Assembly: GCA_022826645.1 (NCBI GenBank)
Contig: JAJDUM010000035.1
Coordinates: 1 to 64,000, forward strand
Length of the DNA stretch: 64,000 bases
Source: Candidatus Poribacteria bacterium
Lineage (GTDB): Bacteria; Poribacteria; WGA-4E; PCPOR2b
Reading direction: 5' to 3'
Shown here: positions 1-8,816 of the stretch, in pieces
How the letters are laid out: each line of letters starts with the position of its first letter
Numbering within the stretch: the first letter of the stretch is position 1
The notes under the pieces: model-generated
Database searches by the model: none
Seen by the model: only the letters and a program-made list of their open reading frames with translations
What the model was told of the DNA's origin: nothing
Made by a program: the position numbers and the translations under genes

Positions 1-941
1 GACGCTGTTATCACAGTTAAATCATCCGGGCGAATTGAAATTATGCCTTCATCAAATGCCCAATGATGCGTTTTACACAAAGATATTCCATTACGCGGGT
101 CGTCAACCCCATTTTTGTGCTTCGGGATAATGTGTGCGGCTTCCACCTCATAGCGACCTCTTGGTGTTTTGAGACGAAATCCACATGCGGCACAGCAATG
201 TTCATATTGGGCGGTCACTATCCTACGAAAGGCACTGTTTCGCACAAATACCTTATGCGAAGATCTTCCCCGTTGAACCGAATGGTCAAATAACTGAAAT
301 TCCCCTAAAACCAGTTCGCTTAATTGCGTTTCTTGCTGGCTAATTTCTTGATGTTGAATGGTACTCATTTCGGGCGAATTTATTAGTATAAATTCCCAGC
401 CACTCTCTGATAAAGTATATCGTCCATCTACAACCGTAATTAAACCCATCGCACGTAACCAGTTTATGCGATGACGACATTGATTACCCAGAGTAAGTTT
501 ACTCCAATTCTGCACTTGCGGAAATTGTTCTTTAACTGCTTCAAACCATATCGTCCGTAATGTTTCAAAATCTGCATTGTTATGAATGCCCAGAGCTTGC
601 AGACAGGCGAACATTCCCACGAAGCGTCCCTCAAAAATCTCAAGTAGCGTTACTGGAGAAGCAGAATCTAAAACAGATTGTCCATCAGAGGTTAGATAAC
701 ACCGTCCATTGCAAATACTGACCAGCCCACCGCTTGTCAGGATGACAGTGTATACATTACGTGCAAAATAGTTACTTAACACAAATGTTGTTTGAAGCCA
801 TTCAATAGTTTCTTTAGGAGTGGGTTTGAGTGTTTCCAACCATCTAAGCGTCTGAAGCAAATTATCAAATTGCTCTGGCACGCTACCGGCCATTGGATAG
901 AATGTCAATTTTACTGTGCTCGAATCTTCTAACCGACGCAT
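1..941 (-). CDS. HNH endonuclease domain protein (C-terminus cut by window edge)
   Basis: Translating the minus strand from the ATG at 941 gives 313 open codons running off the left edge. A GGTAGG Shine-Dalgarno lies upstream of the ATG. The first ~240 residues are not recognised. The end holds an HNH fold: a Cys cluster (HCCAACG, about residue 250), EAAHIIP with the motif His at residue 270, then NGISLCKTHHWAFDEG. This is the pattern of HNH domains in putative restriction-type nucleases, which use a His-Me finger to cut DNA. It lies 20 bp after a small Cys-rich gene and is probably co-transcribed with it. No methyltransferase partner is visible. The target, and any role in restriction or mobile DNA, are unknown. 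Confidence 0.8.
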   Translation of the reverse strand, partial: MRRLEDSSTVKLTFYPMAGSVPEQFDNLLQTLRWLETLKPTPKETIEWLQTTFVLSNYFARNVYTVILTSGGLVSICNGRCYLTSDGQSVLDSASPVTLLEIFEGRFVGMFACLQALGIHNNADFETLRTIWFEAVKEQFPQVQNWSKLTLGNQCRHRINWLRAMGLITVVDGRYTLSESGWEFILINSPEMSTIQHQEISQQETQLSELVLGEFQLFDHSVQRGRSSHKVFVRNSAFRRIVTAQYEHCCAACGFRLKTPRGRYEVEAAHIIPKHKNGVDDPRNGISLCKTHHWAFDEGIISIRPDDLTVITA

Positions 942-961
942 TGTCCTACCTTTCCTCAAAC

Positions 962-1282
962 TTATAGGACTTCTATCAGCCAATTATGGTCCTGTTCTTG
1001 TCCAAATAAATCGTCACAGTTTTTTTCGCATGAAACACATCGAATTCCTTCTGTTATTTTCCTATCCCAAGTATAGGGATCATCATCAGTGATATTTCCA
1101 TCCTCATCTATTGATTGATACAGTTCATATTTGACCGATCGAACAAACTGTTTACCATTACAATTCGGACAGCGGGCTTTTCTTTGTTCAGGTATAAGTC
1201 GCGACACGGTAGTTTCCCATTCTCCTTGTGGCCATATGCACTTGTATGGCTTATCCTCACTGTTACTTAGCAAACATTTCAC
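962..1282 (-). CDS. Small Cys-rich, zinc-ribbon-like hypothetical protein
   Basis: This is a 106-residue protein I do not recognise. It has a CPNC knuckle near residue 38 and a CVSCEKNC cluster near residue 80, consistent with one split zinc-binding site, between which lies an acidic stretch (DEDGNITDDD). It has no signal peptide or membrane segment. It sits between a lipoprotein gene (14 bp upstream) and the HNH nuclease gene (20 bp downstream) on the same strand, so it is probably part of that transcript. No strong Shine-Dalgarno precedes the ATG. A role as partner of the nuclease is conceivable only from position. Confidence 0.55.
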   Translation of the reverse strand: MKCLLSNSEDKPYKCIWPQGEWETTVSRLIPEQRKARCPNCNGKQFVRSVKYELYQSIDEDGNITDDDPYTWDRKITEGIRCVSCEKNCDDLFGQEQDHNWLIEVL

Positions 1283-1296
1283 CGGCTTACGCTGAA

Positions 1297-2301
1297 TCAG
1301 CGCTTCGTTTCCAAGTGCTCCAGATAAATATCATAGGCGGTTTTCGCTTCTGACTCAGTTTCATAGCGCAGAACAAATGCTATCATCGTATCGATCCAGT
1401 CAGTGGAGGATTTCTTATGCAGATACGCAGCAGAGCCTCCCGTTACGTTCGGACTGAACTGTAGTAAGCGTTCAGGCAGGAAGCGGTGAATTTCCTTCAT
1501 GGCGGCACCGGATGGAAAGTATTTTTCGCTGTGAGGCACTTTGTTTTCTGATGGAAGGAGGTTCAGCAGATGTGGTGTTGTCAATGGATCTTTGATGTGG
1601 TCAGCAGTTGCTCGGGCAAGTTCAGCCATACCCTGTTTAATCTGACTTGCAAATTCGTATCCCTCAATCTGTATGAAGTATCTGCCTTTCCAGAAGTTAA
1701 GTTCTCGTCCAGAAATGATTGCCCTACTACCGACCCACTCAAATTCGTCCTGTGGATAGCGATTGCGGCTATAGATACCGAAAGCGTTCTCTGGAGACCC
1801 CATGTCAAAAACTTCCAGAAGAATCAGCGGTTGGGATCCGAGCTGGGGAGTTTGATACTGGACGGAGGCTCCCTCAATAAAGCCGTAGCTGTGATATAAT
1901 TCGGGATTTCCACCAATCACATTTTTATACAGATCTTTCCCAACATCACTACTTGGTTCCCCTGCCCTGACCCAGTGAGATGCCTCTCCATCTGTAGGCA
2001 ATAGACTCACCGGTTTTTCAGTCGTGATTGAGCGGAGTGAATCAACCTGGGGAATCCCCTCTACTGACGTTTGCTCCATTTGACCTGATAGGTCTTTCGC
2101 TGCCTTAGCGGTTCGAGCTTTCCAAACGCCGTAGATATATTGCCCGTTCTGGCTTGCAATTGTGTAATCGCCTTGTTCAGTCTGACATGCAAGCAACGGC
2201 AGCGCACAAGACACATAAACGATCCAGAGATACTGGCACCACCGATGAAAATTCTGAAAACGTAGAGTGTCAAAAATGAAACGGGCTATGTGATAAGTCA
2301 C
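1297..2301 (-). CDS. DUF6599-like lipoprotein
   Basis: The 334-residue frame starts at a GTG with only a weak Shine-Dalgarno, so the start is uncertain. A hydrophobic segment ends in a lipobox-like LLAC near residues 36-39, suggesting an exported lipoprotein. The core matches what I recall of DUF6599 proteins: an ELYHSYGF segment, then LLEVFDMGSPENAFGIYS and a C-terminal half of similar fold. The biochemical function of this family is not known. The gene follows lptE by 34 bp on the same strand, which suggests an envelope role. Confidence 0.6.
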   Translation of the reverse strand: MTYHIARFIFDTLRFQNFHRWCQYLWIVYVSCALPLLACQTEQGDYTIASQNGQYIYGVWKARTAKAAKDLSGQMEQTSVEGIPQVDSLRSITTEKPVSLLPTDGEASHWVRAGEPSSDVGKDLYKNVIGGNPELYHSYGFIEGASVQYQTPQLGSQPLILLEVFDMGSPENAFGIYSRNRYPQDEFEWVGSRAIISGRELNFWKGRYFIQIEGYEFASQIKQGMAELARATADHIKDPLTTPHLLNLLPSENKVPHSEKYFPSGAAMKEIHRFLPERLLQFSPNVTGGSAAYLHKKSSTDWIDTMIAFVLRYETESEAKTAYDIYLEHLETKR

Positions 2302-2335
2302 AGTCCTATGGTCTCACAAACTTACGTCTATCAGC

Positions 2336-2851
2336 CTACCATTGTTCAGCAAGCGTACTGTAAAAATCATCGACTAATTCTTGAATAAGTCGTTTCTGTG
2401 CTTCTTCCCGCGTTTCTGGTGGTTCCCCTTGCCCCGCAACAATATAGAAGTCGTGAATTTGGAAATAGTTATCCCTGCGATCAATGACTTTATTCTGGAC
2501 CTGATCCCTAAATTCATACTCAATTTCTAAGCTCATGCGAAGTTGCTCAGGCTGATTATTCGCATCATAGCGATAGGGTTCAAGATGGTAATCTAAAATA
2601 ATCACATCGAGTTGTGAATCGTTACCATCGCGCCATTTCTGGTTAAAGCGATCAATGAGCGCCTCCCGAATAATCTCATCGTGTGGATTACCAGAGGTAT
2701 CAAATGTGAAGTCTGGATCCTGGATCTCAATCGGTGAAATCGTAATTGTCTTTATGTGATTGAGATAGTCCGAGGTAGACACATACCCGCACCCCGAAAC
2801 GAAAAGAATCAGCATTAAAACGGTAGCTGAGGAAAGCAAAGGAAGTTTCAT
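2336..2851 (-). CDS. lptE: LptE-like LPS assembly lipoprotein
   Basis: The 171-residue protein has a short signal peptide ending in the lipobox VSGC (Cys about residue 21), followed by GYVSTSDYLNHIKTI. This is the usual LptE opening, where a lipidated Cys-Gly-Tyr start leads into an alpha/beta domain. Length fits the family. LptE plugs the LptD barrel and helps insert lipopolysaccharide at the outer-membrane surface; lptD is not in the window. Its presence supports an outer membrane. LptE sequences diverge strongly, so the call rests on lipobox, length and overall pattern. Confidence 0.7.
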   Translation of the reverse strand: MKLPLLSSATVLMLILFVSGCGYVSTSDYLNHIKTITISPIEIQDPDFTFDTSGNPHDEIIREALIDRFNQKWRDGNDSQLDVIILDYHLEPYRYDANNQPEQLRMSLEIEYEFRDQVQNKVIDRRDNYFQIHDFYIVAGQGEPPETREEAQKRLIQELVDDFYSTLAEQW

Positions 2852-2910
2852 CCCGAACCTCTGGAGTGAATATTTACCGTATATAGCGCGTTGGATAGGG
2901 GAGGAAAGGA

Positions 2911-3120
2911 CTATTCTAAGCCAAATCCCAGTATCACGGATTTAACGATCCACTTCGCTTGGTGGATTAGCCAATCTCGGCGGGTCACAGCAAGCACAAA
3001 AACAGCTCCCAGCAGAACCAAAATAAATGTCAACAGGTAGGTCAACCATTTCTTATCAAGGAGATCTCTTTCCCTGTTGACTATCCCTCGTGTCCTCCGG
3101 TTGGGGTCCTTGGTCTGCAT
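2911..3120 (-). CDS. Small membrane protein, unknown
   Basis: I place the start at the ATG at 3120 because a strong GGGGAGGT Shine-Dalgarno precedes it. A longer frame from 3207 has none. The 69-residue product has a charged N-terminus (DPNRRTRGIVNRERD), one clear membrane helix (about residues 26-46) and an amphipathic tail. No family is recognised. It lies between pnp and lptE on the same strand. A Sec/Tat-accessory or envelope role cannot be inferred. Confidence 0.5.
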   Translation of the reverse strand: MQTKDPNRRTRGIVNRERDLLDKKWLTYLLTFILVLLGAVFVLAVTRRDWLIHQAKWIVKSVILGFGLE

Positions 3121-3223
3121 TTGAAACCTCCCCAAAAGTGTGCTGCGACTAAATATTGCAAAATTTGTCCGGTGGCTCTCACCGATCAATGAAAAAAGGT
3201 ACTTCAAACACTAAGAGCAGTCC

Positions 3224-3253
3224 GTGAGATGTGAAAAATTCCTCACACCTCAC
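3224..3253. repeat. Inverted repeat downstream of pnp
   Basis: An 11-bp imperfect stem (GTGAGATGTGA pairing with TCACACCTCAC) has an 8-nt loop and no T-run. It lies 60 bp after the pnp stop codon. It could stabilise the 3' end of the pnp operon transcript or act as a weak terminator. Confidence 0.4.
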
Positions 3254-3314
3254 ATGATGGCTAGTATTCGACCAGTAGTGACGAACCTTCTCAGCTACTT
3301 GGCACTATAGTGTA

Positions 3315-5555
3315 CTAAAATCTGCCTTTGGGGATTCTTGGCGCTCGACGATCTCGTGAATCGTTACCACGATTGTTACGAGAGTTCCGATTATCGCGTT
3401 GCCCCCTGCTTTGACGATTATCTCTTGAGCGTGAGTCCCCTCGATCCCGCTGGGATGCAGCCGCATCTTCACTGGCCGGGTTGCTTGCAAGCGTCAGATC
3501 AACACGCCCCTGGTCATCAATCTCAATGACGCGCACAGCCACCTCATCGCCGATATTCATCACATCTTCAACCTGTCGAACGTATCCATCTCCCATCTGA
3601 GAGATATGCAGCAATCCGTCCTGGCCGGGTATAATTTCAACAAAAGCACCAAATCCTGTTATACGGGTAACCTTTCCGGCGTATTCTTTGCCGACTTCAG
3701 GAATCGCAGTAATAGAGAGAATCATTTCCTCGGCTTTGTTTGCAGCTTCAGCATTGAATGATGAAAGTTCAACTCTTCCATCGTCCTCAATGTCGATCGT
3801 TACACCGGTTTCCTCTTGAATAGACTGAACGGTTTTGCCGCGGGGACCGATCAGGTCTTTGATTTTAGATGGGGAAATTTGAATCTCATAGATCCGCGGC
3901 GCGTGCGGGGAAATCTCATCGCGTGGTTTCTCAATAACTTGATTCATCTTATCCAGAACAACCATGCGCGCGTCTTTTGCCTGATGGATGGCTCTTCGCA
4001 TCAAATCCGGTGTTACACCATCAATTTTAATATCCATCTGAAGAGCGGTAATACCATCGGGGGTGCCGGCAACTTTAAAGTCCATATCACCGAGAAAATC
4101 TTCCGTACCGAGCATATCGGTCAGGATAACCTCACGATCACCATCCTTAATCAAACCAACACCAACTCCCGCCACCGGCTTCTTAATGGGCACACCTGCG
4201 TCTAACAACGAAAGGGTTACGCCACATACACTCGCCATGGAGGAAGATGCGTTGGACTCAAGAATCTCCGAGACTGCACGAATCGTGTATCGGAACTCTT
4301 CCCGATCGGGGATGACCGGTTGAATCGCCCTCTCAGCGAGCGCACCGTGACCGATTTCTCTTCGTCCGGGTCCCATAATTCTTTTGACCTCGCCGGTGCT
4401 GTAGGGTGGAAAATTGTAGTGAAGGAAGAAGTACTTTCTCACTTCTCCCGTGAGGGTTCGGTTTACATCTTCGTCACCTTTGGTCCCGAGCGTCGTCACA
4501 CAGAGGGCTTGGGTTTGTCCGCGAGTGAAGAGCGATGAACCGTGTACGCGAGGCAGGACACCTACTTCACCTGAAATTTCGCGAACATCTGTGACACCTC
4601 GTCCATCAACACGCTTTCCATCGGTCAAGATTGACTGACGCATTTCTTCTTTCTCGATGTCACCTAATATCGACACGGCATCTTTTGTAACGTCCGGACC
4701 ATCTTCTTCTACATCAACATCTTCAAGAATCTCCGCCAGCACATCAGCCTGTACCTGTTCAAGATAGCCTGCGCGGTCTTGCTTTTCATCCATGCCGATG
4801 GACTCACGAATTCTCTCCGTAGCAAGGTTTCGGATGCGCGAACTGAGTCCCTCATCGATCTCTTTCATCGTGTACTCGCGCGTAGGGTTCCCACAAAGCG
4901 CAACTAAACCATCCTGAAGTTTGGTGATTTCTTTAACCTCCTGATGCGCTGCTACGATCGCATCAATCACTTCATCTTCTGGTGCTTCGTGTGCTCCACC
5001 TTCAACAGACATGACTGCATCATGCGTTCCACTAACAAAAAATTCTAATTCACACTCTTCCAGTTGTTCATAAGTCGGATTAACGCAGAGTTCTCCATTG
5101 AGTTTTCCAATCGTAACGGCACCGACGGGCCCGTTAAACGGTATATCAGAGATACTTAGCGCTGCTGAGGTTCCGATTAGGGCAGGAACATCAGCGGGAT
5201 GGATCTGATCTGAAGCAAGGACTGTGCACATGACCTGTACTTCAACCTGGAAATCCTTAGGGAAAAGGGGGCGAATACAATGATCAATTAGACGTGCTGT
5301 TAAGAGCTCGCCTCCGCCTGGACGCGGTTCCCGTCTACCATAGACGCCGGGGATACGCCCCGCCGCATAAGATTTTTCACGATAGTCTACGGTTAACGGA
5401 AAGAAGTCTAGATTCGATTCTCTCTTCTCAGCGACGACTGCTACCAAAACAACCGTTCCACCGTATTGTACCCAAACAGCACCATCTGCTTGTTTGGCAA
5501 CTTTTCCTGTTTCAATTGAGAGATTTTCACTCCCAAGCTGCATTTCAACTTTCAA
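3315..5555 (-). CDS. pnp: Polyribonucleotide nucleotidyltransferase (PNPase)
   Basis: PNPase degrades RNA 3' to 5' with phosphate and can add tails; it is a trimer and a degradosome core. The start is the TTG at 5555, chosen because GAGGAGG sits 7 nt upstream. The 746 residues show two RNase PH domains joined by a helical linker, a KH domain with the GPRG loop (about 565-620) and an S1 domain (about 630-700, GKVTRITGFGAFVEI). Family length is near 700. The extra length is a roughly 50-residue tail rich in Arg, Asn, Asp, Ser and Gly (QRDRGDSRSRDNRQSRG and similar), which should be disordered and basic. It lies 35 bp after rpsO, the common rpsO-pnp arrangement. Confidence 0.98.
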   Translation of the reverse strand: MKVEMQLGSENLSIETGKVAKQADGAVWVQYGGTVVLVAVVAEKRESNLDFFPLTVDYREKSYAAGRIPGVYGRREPRPGGGELLTARLIDHCIRPLFPKDFQVEVQVMCTVLASDQIHPADVPALIGTSAALSISDIPFNGPVGAVTIGKLNGELCVNPTYEQLEECELEFFVSGTHDAVMSVEGGAHEAPEDEVIDAIVAAHQEVKEITKLQDGLVALCGNPTREYTMKEIDEGLSSRIRNLATERIRESIGMDEKQDRAGYLEQVQADVLAEILEDVDVEEDGPDVTKDAVSILGDIEKEEMRQSILTDGKRVDGRGVTDVREISGEVGVLPRVHGSSLFTRGQTQALCVTTLGTKGDEDVNRTLTGEVRKYFFLHYNFPPYSTGEVKRIMGPGRREIGHGALAERAIQPVIPDREEFRYTIRAVSEILESNASSSMASVCGVTLSLLDAGVPIKKPVAGVGVGLIKDGDREVILTDMLGTEDFLGDMDFKVAGTPDGITALQMDIKIDGVTPDLMRRAIHQAKDARMVVLDKMNQVIEKPRDEISPHAPRIYEIQISPSKIKDLIGPRGKTVQSIQEETGVTIDIEDDGRVELSSFNAEAANKAEEMILSITAIPEVGKEYAGKVTRITGFGAFVEIIPGQDGLLHISQMGDGYVRQVEDVMNIGDEVAVRVIEIDDQGRVDLTLASNPASEDAAASQRDRGDSRSRDNRQSRGQRDNRNSRNNRGNDSRDRRAPRIPKGRF

Positions 5556-5590
5556 TATCTTTCCTCCTCACAACGTTCTACGGTGGTCTA

Positions 5591-5881
5591 TTAGCCTCTC
5601 CTGCCTGAAATTGTGTCTCGAATTCCAAGTTGAGTAATCAAATCACGATACCGTTGAACATCTTGCCTGTGCAGATAACGCAATAAACGGCGTTGTTTAC
5701 TTACAAGTCTAAACAGTCCCTGTCTCGAATGATGGTCTTTTCTATGTGTCCGAAAATGTTCCGTCAACTCCCGGATGCGAGTCTGGATAATTGCCACCTG
5801 GACTTCTGGTGATCCGGTATCGCTATCATGAGTTTTATGTGCTTCGACCAATTCTTTTTTCTGTTCAACTGCGAGTGCCAT
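5591..5881 (-). CDS. rpsO: 30S ribosomal protein S15
   Basis: The 96-residue protein has the S15 signature, with DTGSPEVQVA near residues 20-29 and LTEHFRTHRKDHHSRQGL after it. S15 binds 16S rRNA in the central domain and nucleates platform assembly. A strong AAGGAGGTG Shine-Dalgarno precedes the ATG. The gene has its own promoter candidate just upstream (5952-5981), as well as read-through from ribF. In many bacteria S15 represses its own translation through the leader; no such leader fold was established here. Confidence 0.98.
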   Translation of the reverse strand: MALAVEQKKELVEAHKTHDSDTGSPEVQVAIIQTRIRELTEHFRTHRKDHHSRQGLFRLVSKQRRLLRYLHRQDVQRYRDLITQLGIRDTISGRRG

Positions 5882-5951
5882 ATAAATTCACCTCCTTATT
5901 TTATACTTGCTTTTTCATACGCTATGCATTTTTCACATACATATAGCGGTT

Positions 5952-5981
5952 AATATACCATAAATCAGAACGTTTTGTAAA
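5952..5981 (-). promoter_or_regulatory. Candidate promoter of rpsO-pnp
   Basis: Reading the minus strand, TTTACA (5981-5976) and TATATT (5957-5952) are separated by 18 nt and lie about 70 bp before rpsO. It sits immediately after the ribF stop codon. This would allow rpsO-pnp expression independent of the long rimP operon. Confidence 0.45.
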
Positions 5982-6959
5982 TCAAATTCTCTCTTGATCC
6001 AAGCAGGACTCGGCGGTAATGGGTGTTTCCGTCCTGACTCGATTCAAAGTTGCTTTAGCCTCAACAACGTCCTGATTAATCTGAGCAACCAACATCTCTG
6101 GGTTTGGAAATCTCTGCTCAGCCCGAATCTTTTCGATAAAAAAAACCTCTATTTTTTTTCCATATATCATCTTCTCAAAGTTGAACAGGTGGGTTTCAAC
6201 CTGGAATTTTTCTCCGCCAAACGTAGGTCTAGTCCCCATATTCAGCACGCCATCAAACATATCTCCATCTGACTTGACCCGCACGGCGTAGACCCCACTC
6301 GGTGGTAACATCTGATTTCCTGCCTCAATGTTAGCGGTAGGAAACCCGATCTGTCGCCCACGCCCCTCGCCCTCTACTACCTCACCCATAATTGAGTATC
6401 GGCGTCTTAGGAGCTCAGATGCGATATTTAGGTTACCCTCTGCAATGGCTTCGCGAACACGTGTGCTATGAACAGGTTCGCCGTGAAGCTGCACGGGCCC
6501 GACAATCGTCACATCAAATTGGTGCTGATTTCCAAGCTGCTTGAGGGCTTCGGCATTACCGGATCGTCCCTTGCCAAACTGCCAATCGTAGCCGACGATA
6601 ATTTGTCTAGCGCCCAATCGACGCAGTAGTACTTGCTGAACAAAGGCGTCAGGAGACATCTGCTGGAGATACGCGTCAAAGCGTGCGAAGACGACAGCAT
6701 CAACGCCGAGTTGTTCTAATATCTCAATTTTCTTTGGAAGGGTTGTCAAGGCTGGGGGACATCTTTCAGGAGCGAGGAAAGCCAAGGGCGGTGGCTCAAA
6801 GGTCAGCACAAAGCTCGGTAGCTTGGTCTTTTTCGTTTGGGTCAACACCTGTTGGATGACCGCTTGATGTCCAACATGCAGTCCATCAAACACACCAACA
6901 GTAACAATAGACTCCTGAAACGATTTAGAAGGGGCGTCTAGATCATAGTAAATCTGCAA
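5982..6959 (-). CDS. ribF: Bifunctional riboflavin kinase / FAD synthetase
   Basis: RibF phosphorylates riboflavin to FMN and adenylylates FMN to FAD in the cytoplasm. The TTG start at 6959 has GGAG 7 nt upstream. The N-terminal nucleotidyltransferase domain shows GVFDGLHVGHQAVI (about residues 22-35) and the STRVREAI segment. The C-terminal kinase domain shows GRGRQIGFPTANI (about 200-212) and GVYAV. At 325 residues its length is typical. It lies 31 bp after truB in the usual rbfA-truB-ribF-rpsO order. Confidence 0.97.
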   Translation of the reverse strand: MQIYYDLDAPSKSFQESIVTVGVFDGLHVGHQAVIQQVLTQTKKTKLPSFVLTFEPPPLAFLAPERCPPALTTLPKKIEILEQLGVDAVVFARFDAYLQQMSPDAFVQQVLLRRLGARQIIVGYDWQFGKGRSGNAEALKQLGNQHQFDVTIVGPVQLHGEPVHSTRVREAIAEGNLNIASELLRRRYSIMGEVVEGEGRGRQIGFPTANIEAGNQMLPPSGVYAVRVKSDGDMFDGVLNMGTRPTFGGEKFQVETHLFNFEKMIYGKKIEVFFIEKIRAEQRFPNPEMLVAQINQDVVEAKATLNRVRTETPITAESCLDQERI

Positions 6960-6990
6960 ATTTAGTCTCCAAAGACTAATAACTGGAAAG

Positions 6991-7716
6991 TCATCGAGTA
7001 AGCACCAACTGCTGCTTTAGCATATTATCAACGACCTCAATTGGAATCACGGCCTGACCAGCAGATTCGGAGGTACGTTCAAGAGCATCGAATGTGTGTG
7101 CACTCTCGATGTCGAATATGCCAGAGCGTGTCCGAATAAGGTTTGAAAGATGAGCACCGCAGCCCAATGCCGTTCCTATATCTGAAGCGAGGGTTCGAAT
7201 ATACGTTCCTTTAGAGCAAACAACCCGGAAACGGACTTCAGGAGGGCTAAACAGTAGTAATTCGATAGATTCGATAGAAACGCGCCTCGGGCGACGCTCG
7301 ACCTTAATCCCTCGACGCGCCAACTTGTAAAGAGGTTTGCCTTTATGCTTTACCGCAGAAAACATCGGTGGTATTTGCTCGATTTCGCCAATAAACTGCT
7401 GACAGACGGATAGGGTTTGGTCGAGAGTTATCTGGCTGGCATCCAGAGTCTTGGTAATTTGTCCGTTGGCATCAAGGGTATCAGTTGTAATTCCCAGCGT
7501 AAGCGTACCTTCATATTCTTTTGTGCCAGCCTGCAGCGCTTCAAATAGCTTTGTTCCCTTTCCCAGACAGATGAGTAGGACACCCGTAGCAGCCGGATCA
7601 AGCGTGCCCCCATGTCCCGCCTTTTTCACACTTAGTAGGCGTTTCACGTAATCCACAGCCTGTCTTGAGGTAATTTTGGGGGGTTTATTGAGATTGAGAA
7701 CGCCGTGAATTCCCAT
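6991..7716 (-). CDS. truB: tRNA pseudouridine(55) synthase TruB
   Basis: TruB makes pseudouridine 55 in the T-loop of tRNAs. The 241-residue protein carries the catalytic motif GHGGTLDPAATGVL (about residues 35-48, nucleophilic Asp42), the FIGEIEQIPPMFSAVKHKG segment and the RVVCSKGTYIRTLASDIG motif. It is somewhat shorter than the E. coli enzyme, as in forms lacking a full C-terminal PUA domain. No strong Shine-Dalgarno is visible; translation may depend on upstream genes of the operon. Confidence 0.97.
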   Translation of the reverse strand: MGIHGVLNLNKPPKITSRQAVDYVKRLLSVKKAGHGGTLDPAATGVLLICLGKGTKLFEALQAGTKEYEGTLTLGITTDTLDANGQITKTLDASQITLDQTLSVCQQFIGEIEQIPPMFSAVKHKGKPLYKLARRGIKVERRPRRVSIESIELLLFSPPEVRFRVVCSKGTYIRTLASDIGTALGCGAHLSNLIRTRSGIFDIESAHTFDALERTSESAGQAVIPIEVVDNMLKQQLVLTR

Positions 7717-7834
7717 TGTCTATCAAGCGGGGCTTACTGTAAAATCAACTTCATGCCTGACGGTGATCCCTGACCAATGTCCCAACGAATCGCCGTATAA
7801 CTACACTTCTTGTCGTCTAATTCCAGCCTTCACC

Positions 7835-8806
7835 CTATTTGCTCATCTGTCGTTGTGCTACTATCACTAGTTGTGCAATTGCCTCTTCACAGGGTATATC
7901 GATCTCACAGCCAGCGGCGCGCTGATGTCCACCTCCGCCAAATTCGGAAGCAATCTCGCCGACATCAACAGACGATTTGCTCCGTAGACTCACCTTCGAT
8001 TCACCATGTTTCTGCTCACTTGCCAGGATTGCCACCTCAACGGTGTCAATAGAGCGGATATGATTAATAAACCCGTCAACATTATCGCGGGTCGTTCCAG
8101 TTTTACGAAACATCTCCTGCGTTGCATATAACCATCCGATTTTGCCATCCGGTGTGGTGCCAATAGTCTGAAAAACTTCACTCAGTAACAGAATCGTTCC
8201 AATAGGCAAAGTCTCGTACACAGCACGGTACACTTCGTCAACAGCGATCCCCTCCCGAATCAGATCTGCTGCGACACGGTGAGACGCCGGTGTCGAATTG
8301 GAATATCGAAAACAACCGGTATCGAACATAAGCCCTGTATAGAGGCAAAGCGCTCGTTCGCTTCCTATTGGGGTTCCGTGATGTCGAATCAGCCGGTAGA
8401 CGATCTCCGACGTCGATGAGGCATCGGTTTCGACAAGATTATAATCACCAAAGTGCTCAGCAGCAGTATGGTGGTCAATGTTGACGATTGCCTTAGTCGG
8501 GACGAGAGAGCGAGACAGATATTCACCAATACGCTTCAACACGCCTGCGTCTAGTACGACGAGAATTTCGGGCGGGTTATTGCGAAAGGCTTTAGCAGGC
8601 AAGATGGCGTCGTAGAAGGGAAGAAATCTGTAATTCTTTGGTGCGACATCGGTGTTGAAAATGTTGACCTGTTTTCCGAGGTCCTTAAGGAAGGAGTAGA
8701 GTGCTAATTCAGATCCGAGCGCATCGCCATCCGGATTGACATGTGTAGAGAGCGCAAAAGATTGATGTTGGTCAAAGACCCGCAAAATTGCTTGATAATC
8801 TTCCAT
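7835..8806 (-). CDS. nrnA: Oligoribonuclease / pAp phosphatase NrnA (DHH family)
   Basis: NrnA removes nucleotides from very short RNAs and dephosphorylates pAp. The 323-residue protein has the DHH metal motifs HVNPDGDALGSELA (about residues 21-34) and NIDHHTAA (about 113-120). The DHHA1 substrate motif GGGGHQRAAG lies near residue 292. The position 10 bp after rbfA and upstream of truB matches the conserved order in Firmicutes and many other phyla. Confidence 0.93.
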   Translation of the reverse strand: MEDYQAILRVFDQHQSFALSTHVNPDGDALGSELALYSFLKDLGKQVNIFNTDVAPKNYRFLPFYDAILPAKAFRNNPPEILVVLDAGVLKRIGEYLSRSLVPTKAIVNIDHHTAAEHFGDYNLVETDASSTSEIVYRLIRHHGTPIGSERALCLYTGLMFDTGCFRYSNSTPASHRVAADLIREGIAVDEVYRAVYETLPIGTILLLSEVFQTIGTTPDGKIGWLYATQEMFRKTGTTRDNVDGFINHIRSIDTVEVAILASEQKHGESKVSLRSKSSVDVGEIASEFGGGGHQRAAGCEIDIPCEEAIAQLVIVAQRQMSK

Positions 8807-8816
8807 AGCGGATTAA

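Noticed and set aside
1570-1899. 109-codon plus-strand frame over the DUF6599-like gene
   Set aside because: It is antisense to a gene with lipobox and family motifs, and has no ribosome site.
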